Source: an uncultured bacterium
Lineage (GTDB): Bacteria; Verrucomicrobiota; Lentisphaeria; Oligosphaerales; Oligosphaeraceae
Assembly (NCBI GenBank): GCA_902776645.1
Contig: CACYQT010000023.1
Span: 1-42,412 of the forward strand
Length of the DNA stretch: 42,412 nt
Direction of reading: 5' to 3'
Part shown: positions 23,257 to 29,346 of the stretch, piece by piece
How the letters are laid out: each line of letters opens with the position of its first letter
How positions within the stretch are numbered: the first letter of the stretch is position 1
The notes under the pieces: generated by a model
Databases searched by the model: none
What the model saw: only the letters and a program-made list of their open reading frames with translations
Told to the model about the DNA's origin: nothing
Position numbers and translations under genes: made by a program

Positions 23257-24320
23257 CTCCCCCAAATATTCTCATCATCTCGAACTGCCGCTTCGGCGAC
23301 AGTCTCGTCATGATGCCCGCTTTGCAGCGGCTGAAGGCTTCGTTTCCGCAAGCCTCCATCTGCCTGCTCAGCGAAAGGGACGCCAATGGCACCGTATCCG
23401 CCGACCAGATTCTTGGCGGGCGCGGCTTAGTCGATGAATTTGAAGCGCTTCCGATGACAGGCGGCAAACTGGGACGATTGGTTTCACGGCTACGGCTCAT
23501 GCTCAAGCTTCGCCGACGCGCCTTCGATCTAGGCATCGTCCTCATGCCGCCATATCCACCGTTGACCATGGCGCTTGTCAATCGCTTTTCACTGTATCTG
23601 AAGCTCTTCGGCGTCAAGCGGATCATCGCCCCGACGCAGATTCTCGATTTCAATGAAAAACACCTCAATGTCGTGGATGCGACGCTGCAAGTCCTTTCCG
23701 CTCTTGATCTTCCGCTTCCATCTCCAAGCCATGCACCATACTCGCTGCCACCATTGCAAAACGGCGCAGAAGCGGAAAAGGAAGCGGACGCCATGATGGC
23801 GTCCGCTCCGGAAGGTTTCTACCGCCTCGCCGTCGCTCTCGGCACGAACATGCCGGCCAAGCAGTGGCCGCTGGACAATTTCGCCATCGTTCTCAAGCGC
23901 TTATGCGGCGAGACATCTGTATGGCCAGTCTTCTTCGGCGGGAAGGAGGATGAAAAAAAAGCCTTGAACCTGCTTCAGCAGAACAACTTGCATGGAACGC
24001 TCGTCACAGGCCGTCCGTTGTCCGCCGCCGCCGCCGTCATGGCGAGATGCGACGGCTATTTCGGCCATGATACAGGCGTCATGCATCTGGCGGCGGCGCT
24101 CGGCAAGCCATGCGTCGCTCTCTTCTCCTCCCGCGATCCCGTCGGCATGTGGGATCCGTATGGCGAAGGCCACACCATCCTGCGTATCAACGGCTTGCCT
24201 TGTGCCAACTGCGGCGCCGTCGTCTGCCCGAAAAGCGACCATCCCTGCATGAAGCAGTCTCCCGAAGACGTTTTCACCGCCCTAAAAACTCTTGTCCAGT
24301 CAACGGTGGTGCGCCAATGA
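23247..24320 (+). CDS. GT9 family glycosyltransferase (ADP-heptose:LPS heptosyltransferase type)
   Basis: A 357-residue GT-B enzyme. The N-terminal half starts ILIISNCRFGDSLVMMPAL, the GT9 acceptor-side loop (usually G[D/E]). The C-terminal half has VALGTNMPAKQWPLDNFA, FFGGKEDEK and the diagnostic FGHDTGVMHLAAALGKPCVALF, followed by a cysteine-rich region (CANCGAVVCP...C) seen in several GT9 members. It likely adds heptose to lipid A-core at the cytoplasmic face of the inner membrane. gmhB is immediately upstream. Its start codon lies inside a 9-mer repeat; there is no Shine-Dalgarno. A start at Met22 is less likely because the conserved N-terminal strand would be lost. Confidence 0.88.
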   Translation: MSLSPPNILIISNCRFGDSLVMMPALQRLKASFPQASICLLSERDANGTVSADQILGGRGLVDEFEALPMTGGKLGRLVSRLRLMLKLRRRAFDLGIVLMPPYPPLTMALVNRFSLYLKLFGVKRIIAPTQILDFNEKHLNVVDATLQVLSALDLPLPSPSHAPYSLPPLQNGAEAEKEADAMMASAPEGFYRLAVALGTNMPAKQWPLDNFAIVLKRLCGETSVWPVFFGGKEDEKKALNLLQQNNLHGTLVTGRPLSAAAAVMARCDGYFGHDTGVMHLAAALGKPCVALFSSRDPVGMWDPYGEGHTILRINGLPCANCGAVVCPKSDHPCMKQSPEDVFTALKTLVQSTVVRQ

Positions 24321-24330
24321 CTCTACCTTT

Positions 24331-24412
24331 ACTGAGACAAATGAGTCTCATGGGACGAATGCGACGGTCATTCTAATCCCATCAGTCACAGAAGTCCCAG
24401 TTGTCCCATTAA
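24331..24412. repeat. Second mirrored pair of period-9 arrays
   Basis: The left half has units with GAC at 24337, 24355 and 24364 (a mutated unit at 24346). The right half has (A/G)TC at 24377, 24386, 24395 and 24404 in GTCCCATNN-type units. The halves are the same 9-mer on opposite strands, as in the element at 7661-7750. It fills the gap before the second GT4 gene. Confidence 0.78.
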
Positions 24413-24425
24413 AACGCGTGGAATT

Positions 24426-25742
24426 ATGCATGACAAACTGAAAATAGTCCAAATCAACACCGCTGACAAGGGCGGCGGCGCCGAAGGCTCCGCCTGGAAT
24501 CTCTTCATACGATTCCGCAGCCTTGGGCATGACTCCAAGCTCATCGTCGGCCGCAAATATTCCAAAGACGCGGATGTCATTGAAATCCCCCGCAAAGCGC
24601 ATTGGACAGGCCTTCTGTGGCAATGGCTTGCCGATAGCGCACGCTCCCGCGAAGGCGTCCTCCCCGGCATGCGGCGCCTCGCCAGATGCTTCGACCGCAT
24701 CGCCAATCCATCCCGCATCGCCGACTGGTGGAACGGACGGGACGAATGGACATTCCCCGGCTGCGATCAGCTTCCGCAAATCATTGGGGAAAAGACGGAT
24801 ATCATCCATTGCCACAATCTCCACGGATGGTATTTCGACCTGCGCATTCTGCCTGAACTCGCCAAAATCGCGCCAATCATCCTCAATCTCCGCGACACAT
24901 GGGCCCTCACCGGCCATTGCGCGTATTTCATCGACTGCGACCGCTGGAAGGATGGTTGCGGCAACTGCCCGCGTCTGAACGTCTATCCCGCTGTACGAAA
25001 GGACAGTACGAATTGGAACTGGCAACGGAAGGCCGAAATCTTCAAAGCGTCGAAGCTCCATGTCACGGCTCCGTCCAAATGGCTGCTGGACCGCGCAAAG
25101 GAATCCATGCTGGACGCCGTCGAATACAAGCTCATCCCCAACGGCATCGACACAACCGTCTTCACGCCAGGCGATTCCGCCGCTGCGCGACAGGAGCTCG
25201 GCCTCCCGTCGGACGCAAAAATCGTCATGTTCGCGGCCGCCGCCAAATCAAGCTATTTCAAAGATCCGGAAACGCTCTGGGCCGGCGTGAAACGGCTTGC
25301 CGCGATCGATCCGAATCTCTTCTTCCTGTGTGTCGGCATGGAATTGACTTCCGAGACCGACGGCATTCGCGCCATGGGCATCCCCTACGTCAGCGACGCG
25401 CGGAAAATGGCGCAACTGTACCGTAGCGCGAATGTCTTTTTGCACACGGCGAAGGCGGAGGCCTTCGGCAAAACCGTCACGGAGGCCATGGCCTGCGGCA
25501 CGCCGGTCGTCGCTTCCGCAACTGGCGGCCTGATCGAACAAATCATCGACGGAAAGACAGGTTTTCTTTTCCCGTCCGGTGATTCAGAAGCCCTTGCGCA
25601 ATCGGCACTTCGGATTCTGAATCTTCCATCGGAGGCCTATTCCGCCATGAAATCCGCCGCCGCCGCGCAAGGCGCGCAATTCAGTCTCGAACGACAGGCC
25701 GACGCGTTCATTGAATGGTACCGTTCAATTCTTGCTCGTTGA
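24426..25742 (+). CDS. GT4 family glycosyltransferase
   Basis: A 438-residue GT-B enzyme. The N-terminal half opens IVQINTADKGGGAEGSAWNLF (donor/acceptor glycine loop). It carries a HCHNLHGWYFDLRIL strand, then a LRDTWALTGHC segment and a CGNCPRLNVYP cysteine insert common in one GT4 branch. The C-terminal half shows LIPNGIDTTVFTPGD, SAEAFGKTVTEAMACGTPVVAS-like KAEAFGKTVTEAMACGTPVV and ATGGLIEQI, including the EX7E motif. It should act late in the same envelope-glycan pathway as the three genes upstream. The ATG has only a weak GGA upstream. It ends convergently with the DapA-family gene. Confidence 0.86.
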   Translation: MHDKLKIVQINTADKGGGAEGSAWNLFIRFRSLGHDSKLIVGRKYSKDADVIEIPRKAHWTGLLWQWLADSARSREGVLPGMRRLARCFDRIANPSRIADWWNGRDEWTFPGCDQLPQIIGEKTDIIHCHNLHGWYFDLRILPELAKIAPIILNLRDTWALTGHCAYFIDCDRWKDGCGNCPRLNVYPAVRKDSTNWNWQRKAEIFKASKLHVTAPSKWLLDRAKESMLDAVEYKLIPNGIDTTVFTPGDSAAARQELGLPSDAKIVMFAAAAKSSYFKDPETLWAGVKRLAAIDPNLFFLCVGMELTSETDGIRAMGIPYVSDARKMAQLYRSANVFLHTAKAEAFGKTVTEAMACGTPVVASATGGLIEQIIDGKTGFLFPSGDSEALAQSALRILNLPSEAYSAMKSAAAAQGAQFSLERQADAFIEWYRSILAR

Positions 25743-25812
25743 TATTTGGACGCAGTATTTTTAACAAACCATTCTCACATTGGTAAAACAGCGTTCATTT
25801 GGGGCTTTATAT

Positions 25813-26874
25813 TCACTCCAGCCATTCCGCCAGATGCGCGGCGACGAAATCGTCATCGTGCAGATGCGGATAGGCGTCATGGACGCGTGTGATTTCCTCC
25901 GCCTGTCCAGGCGACAGGGTCTCCTTCGGGTCCAGACACCATGTTCCAGGCAGAAGTCCTTGCCGCCGAAGGACTTCATGCAGACCAGGAATGCATCCTG
26001 CAAAACCATGCTGCGGATCGAAAACCGCCGCATTGCTGTCCGTGATCTGCACGGCGAGCGAAAGCAGTTCCTGCGGCACAGGTGCTTGCGACTCAACGAT
26101 TTCATGGACTCGGTCCAGCAATTCCACAGCCTTTTTCGTCCAGACGGACCAATGGCCGAGCAAGCCGCCTTTGATCCGCACGCTTTTGCCGGAAACACGA
26201 TACTCCGTCAGCAAATCCAACAGAAGATTGTCGTCATTGCCTGTATATAAGGTTATGTCGTCACGGCCGGACTCCGCGACAGCCCGCACGACATCCAATG
26301 TGAAATAACGGTTGAACGGCGCGATTTTGATCGCGAGAACGTTGGGAATTTCGACGAACTGCCGCCAGAATTCGAATGTCAACGCCCTGCCGCCGACGCT
26401 CGGCTGCAGATAGAAACCGATGATCGGCATGACCTTCGCCACTTGGCGGCAATGATTTAGCATCGTCTCCACGGTATCGTCTTTAAAAGCGCCCATGGAC
26501 AACAACGCCGCGTCGAATCCACAGGAGGCTTCGAACTCCGCCTCCGCCAACGCCTGCTCCGTCCGTCCGCAGACGCCGCCAACCTTCAAAACACGCCGCC
26601 CTCTGCGGTCGCACCATTCATCAATGAATTGTCCTGTTTCGCGAATCACACGCTGAAACAGGTTGATTTTCGGATCGCGAATCGCAAATTGCGTGGAATG
26701 AACGCCTACGGCGATTCCACCGACGCCTGCGTCGATGAAATACCGCGCCAAGGCCCGCTGGTATCGCGGCGCGAAGCGCCGTTGTTCGTCCAACGCCAGA
26801 ACCATCGCGGGAATGACCGTTCCCTTGCGAACCGTTGAAAGCACAGTTGGATTGATATCGCAGATCCGTTTCAT
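25813..26874 (-). CDS. DapA-family (dihydrodipicolinate synthase-like) aldolase
   Basis: A 353-residue protein, longer than true DapA (about 290). It has the class I aldolase barrel pattern: VIPAMVLALDEQRRF at the start, GVGGIAVGVHSTQF (the GTTGE-like phosphate loop region), VGGVCGRTEQALAEAEF, IIGFYLQP (position of the catalytic Tyr strand) and NVLAIKIAPFNR, whose Lys is at the Schiff-base position. The family includes N-acetylneuraminate lyases and keto-deoxy sugar aldolases. Its ATG overlaps the epimerase stop by one base, so the two act together, probably on a sugar acid. A true lysine-pathway role is unlikely. Substrate is unknown. Confidence 0.8.
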   Translation of the reverse strand: MKRICDINPTVLSTVRKGTVIPAMVLALDEQRRFAPRYQRALARYFIDAGVGGIAVGVHSTQFAIRDPKINLFQRVIRETGQFIDEWCDRRGRRVLKVGGVCGRTEQALAEAEFEASCGFDAALLSMGAFKDDTVETMLNHCRQVAKVMPIIGFYLQPSVGGRALTFEFWRQFVEIPNVLAIKIAPFNRYFTLDVVRAVAESGRDDITLYTGNDDNLLLDLLTEYRVSGKSVRIKGGLLGHWSVWTKKAVELLDRVHEIVESQAPVPQELLSLAVQITDSNAAVFDPQHGFAGCIPGLHEVLRRQGLLPGTWCLDPKETLSPGQAEEITRVHDAYPHLHDDDFVAAHLAEWLE

Positions 26875-27911
26875 CAGAATTTTCCGTTGCTGACTTCGTA
26901 ATGGGTTGGTTTTCCGATGGATGCGCCGCCATCCATGATCCATTGGGCCTGCAGGCAGATCATGTCCTCCAGCCCGATGCGCGGCATGCCGAAAAGCTTC
27001 TGCATCTTGCCGGAATTGTTCAGCAGACTCAGATCGCCGGCGTCGTTTTTCACAAATTCGATGGGGCGGCCCATGAGTCGCCCCATCGCCAACGCCGTTT
27101 CCTCCACGCCGGCCTGTTCGGGGCCTGTTACGTTCAGAATCACGCGTGGATTGTCCGCCAGTTCCAAACTGCGAAGAGCCGCCGCGTTGGCGTCCCCCTG
27201 CCAGATGACGTTGAAATAGCCGACTGAATTATCGACGGGGCGGTCCTCCCAGATCGCCCGCCCGATGTCATGCAGCACGCCATAACGCAGATCGACGGCG
27301 TAGTTCAAACGGAACAGCAGCAATTTCGTTCCGTTTTTCTGGGCATAATATTCGAAAATCCGTTCGCGGGCCAGGCAGGACTGCGCGTATTCGCCGATTG
27401 GCATCGGCGTAACGTCCTCCGTGCAACCGCCTTCCGCCGCATGCCGAAGCGGATAGATGTTGCCAGACGAAAACACCACAAGTCGGCTATCCGCAAAATG
27501 TTCCGCCACATTGGCGGGAGCCAGCGCGTTCATCGCCCATGTCTGCGGTTCGTTGCCTTCCGTGCCGAATTTCCGTCCCGCCATGAAGATGACATTCTTG
27601 ATTTTCGGCAGCTTCGAAACCGCTTCACGATCCAGCAAATCACAGGTAATTGTCTCGACGCCATGGCCTTCCAGCTTCTCACGTTCACCCGCCTTGGAGA
27701 AACGCGCCACGCCGACAATCTTCTTGTCGACATGCGCCGCCTCCGCGGCGCGCTTCGCCTGCATGGCCATCGTGACGCCCATCTTCCCCGCGACGCCCAG
27801 TATCGCGATATCGCCGTCAAGCCGTTTCATCATCTCGATCAACGCGGGATGCGGCTCCGACAGCAATTGCTCCAATTCTTCTTCTGACGCAATTCGATCC
27901 GGTATCTTCAT
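26874..27911 (-). CDS. NAD-dependent epimerase/dehydratase family protein (extended SDR-like)
   Basis: A 345-residue Rossmann protein. After a ~30-residue helical leader, IAILGVAGKMG forms the nucleotide-binding turn (GxxGKMG instead of GxxGxxG). VIFMAGRKFG, RLVVFSSGNIYP and YAQSCLARERIFEY follow. The active-site tyrosine is at the usual place, but the YxxxK Lys is replaced (YAQSC), which is odd. The gene is first in a two-gene operon with the DapA-family aldolase (ATG/TGA overlap). Similar pairs appear in sugar-acid catabolism of Planctomycetes and Lentisphaerota. It may act as a reductase or epimerase on a keto sugar, but substrate is not known. Confidence 0.75.
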   Translation of the reverse strand: MKIPDRIASEEELEQLLSEPHPALIEMMKRLDGDIAILGVAGKMGVTMAMQAKRAAEAAHVDKKIVGVARFSKAGEREKLEGHGVETITCDLLDREAVSKLPKIKNVIFMAGRKFGTEGNEPQTWAMNALAPANVAEHFADSRLVVFSSGNIYPLRHAAEGGCTEDVTPMPIGEYAQSCLARERIFEYYAQKNGTKLLLFRLNYAVDLRYGVLHDIGRAIWEDRPVDNSVGYFNVIWQGDANAAALRSLELADNPRVILNVTGPEQAGVEETALAMGRLMGRPIEFVKNDAGDLSLLNNSGKMQKLFGMPRIGLEDMICLQAQWIMDGGASIGKPTHYEVSNGKF

Positions 27912-27986
27912 GGTATCATCTCCTATCTGCTTGTTTCTATTAACGTATCGTGCATTTCAATTTTTTAAAGCGGACACCCTGCCTGT

Positions 27987-28000
27987 CAGAAAATTTTCTG
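27987..28000. promoter_or_regulatory. 14-bp perfect palindrome upstream of the DUF3791/DUF3990 operon
   Basis: CAGAAAATTTTCTG is a perfect 14-bp palindrome in the divergent gap, flanked by repeated CTGTCA. It lies about 55 bp upstream of the predicted operon promoter and could be a regulator site. Confidence 0.4.
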
Positions 28001-28017
28001 TCAAACACCATTATTTT

Positions 28018-28064
28018 CATTTAACAATATTTAACAATATTTGACAAACTCATTTGACAAAATG
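28018..28064. repeat. Tandem AT-rich repeats overlapping the operon promoter
   Basis: ATTTAACAAT occurs twice in tandem (10-bp period), followed by two ATTTGACAAA copies 13 bp apart. The second copy contains the -35 box at 28054. Direct repeats over a promoter are typical of self-regulated toxin-antitoxin operons. Confidence 0.6.
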
Positions 28065-28081
28065 GCCGGCGGCGATATGGT
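28054..28081 (+). promoter_or_regulatory. Promoter of the DUF3791/DUF3990 operon
   Basis: A consensus TTGACA (28054-28059) and TATGGT (28076-28081) are 16 bp apart. A second TTGACA lies 13 bp upstream within the direct repeats. The start site would be near 28088. Confidence 0.5.
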
Positions 28082-28149
28082 AACTTCTGCCGCCCAATCG
28101 AACCAATGGAATCATTGTCACCTGTGCAAACAACTGGAGGAATCTGGAC

Positions 28150-28359
28150 ATGGAAGAAAAACAAGCTGAATTCCTGTCGTACTGCATCGAAAACTACAAG
28201 GCGATGATGGGCGGCATCTCAGGCATGAAAATCGCGAATTTCTTCGAAGAATTCGGAGTGTTCGACTACCTGCTGGACAACTATGACGCCCTGCATGAAC
28301 TTGATCGCCGGCAGCTTCTGGACAAAATCAAGCAATTTCTGGACAAAAAGGGGGCATAA
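28150..28359 (+). CDS. Small DUF3791-like protein
   Basis: A 69-residue protein (FLSYCIENYKAMMGGISGM, FFEEFGVFDYLLDNYDALHEL) matching the DUF3791 pattern: a Cys-Ile-Glu helix, a GV.DYL helix and a YD.LH motif. It has a good Shine-Dalgarno (GGAGG). Its stop overlaps the start of the DUF3990 gene by one base, as is usual for this pair in gut bacteria. DUF3791 proteins have no proven function; the constant association with a predicted ADP-ribosyltransferase suggests a partner or antitoxin role. This is inference. Confidence 0.75.
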   Translation: MEEKQAEFLSYCIENYKAMMGGISGMKIANFFEEFGVFDYLLDNYDALHELDRRQLLDKIKQFLDKKGA

Positions 28360-28859
28360 TGCGCATCTTTCACGGCAACACCATGGAGCTCAAAGCTCCG
28401 AATCTCAAGTTGGCAACTCGAAACGGCGATTTCGGACCAGGCATCTATATGTCTGAAGACAAGGAATTTGCAATAAACCAAGCTGGCATCCTCGCCAGAC
28501 GGGAGAATCTCCTTTTCGGAATCGTCTCGTTTTTCGAAACGCCCATCGGCCTGATGAACTATTCCGCGCTCAACATCCGTAAATTCCAAACTCCCGGCGC
28601 CGCATGGCTGGATTTCATCCTGAAAAACAGGCGGATGCCAAAGAAAAGCCATTCATACGACATTGTTTCAGGCCCCGCGCCCGACGACCATGCATACGCC
28701 TGCCTGAACGCCTTTGAAAGCGGTCTCATGGAACGTGCCGAGCTCATCGCCGAGTTGAAATCATGCAAGCTGCCAAACCAGATTCTGTTCCATACGGCAA
28801 AATCATTGCTGTTTCTGGATTTCATCGGAAAGGAGAAAGTGCCATGCTCGAAGAAGTGA
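28359..28859 (+). CDS. DUF3990 protein, predicted ADP-ribosyltransferase-like toxin
   Basis: A 166-residue protein with the DUF3990 pattern: an N-terminal strand with His (RIFHGNTM), the DFGPGIYMSED loop with the following QAGILARR helix, a central strand GIVSFFE, WLDFILKNRR, YDIVSGPAPDDHAYACLNAFESG and the C-terminal NQILFHT. The HG, DFGxGIY and YDIVxGP segments resemble the NAD-binding core of ADP-ribosyltransferases, as proposed for this family. It is the middle gene of three overlapping genes. A toxin or anti-phage effector is likely, but no activity has been shown by the sequence itself. Its end overlaps the third gene by 16 bp. Confidence 0.75.
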   Translation: MRIFHGNTMELKAPNLKLATRNGDFGPGIYMSEDKEFAINQAGILARRENLLFGIVSFFETPIGLMNYSALNIRKFQTPGAAWLDFILKNRRMPKKSHSYDIVSGPAPDDHAYACLNAFESGLMERAELIAELKSCKLPNQILFHTAKSLLFLDFIGKEKVPCSKK

Positions 28860-29275
28860 CACAGAAAAATGTCTATCGGTTCATCCCGGCCAAGGCCGCC
28901 ACGATCATCTGCCGCATGAAGCATGACCGTGGCATTGAGCTAAAAGACGCCCTGCTGGCATTTTACCGCTCCCCTGTCTACCACATGCTGGAGACGGAAA
29001 GCACCAAACTCTGGCATGACAGCGGAGAACAGATCTATGACGAATACTGTTTCCGCGGGCTTGTCGGAAAAACTTTCAAAACAGGCCCCAAACGAAGCAT
29101 ACTGGAACCGTTTGCGGCCCAGATACTTGTCTGGCGGCACCAGGGGATGACCGTCCGCGCCATTTCATCGAATCTGGCCCGTCTCGGCTGCGTGACCACC
29201 GCCCAGAACATCTGGTTCTTCCTGCAGCGGCATTACGGCCTGTATCCATGCAAAAATAGAAAATCCGAATCATGA
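28844..29275 (+). CDS. Small partner protein with C-terminal helix-turn-helix-like region
   Basis: A 143-residue protein that starts inside the DUF3990 gene (ATG 28844, preceded by AAAGGAG). The N-terminal ~75 residues (FIPAKAATIICRMKHDRGIE, then ALLAFYRSPVYHMLETE and LWHDSGEQIYDEY) resemble the ~70-residue protein that accompanies DUF3990 in other genomes. Residues about 90-135 (EPFAAQILVWRHQGMTVRAI, then SNLARLGCVTTAQNIWFFLQ) look like a helix-turn-helix of the kind seen in plasmid and mobile-element proteins. That would make it an autoregulator. The joining of the two parts is unusual; I have not seen it described. Confidence 0.6.
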   Translation: MLEEVTQKNVYRFIPAKAATIICRMKHDRGIELKDALLAFYRSPVYHMLETESTKLWHDSGEQIYDEYCFRGLVGKTFKTGPKRSILEPFAAQILVWRHQGMTVRAISSNLARLGCVTTAQNIWFFLQRHYGLYPCKNRKSES

Positions 29276-29346
29276 TTCTATATTATATTTTTCTGTTTTT
29301 GACAAAATGCAACCATCCGCCATTCAACTCTTTTCTAAATCACGCT

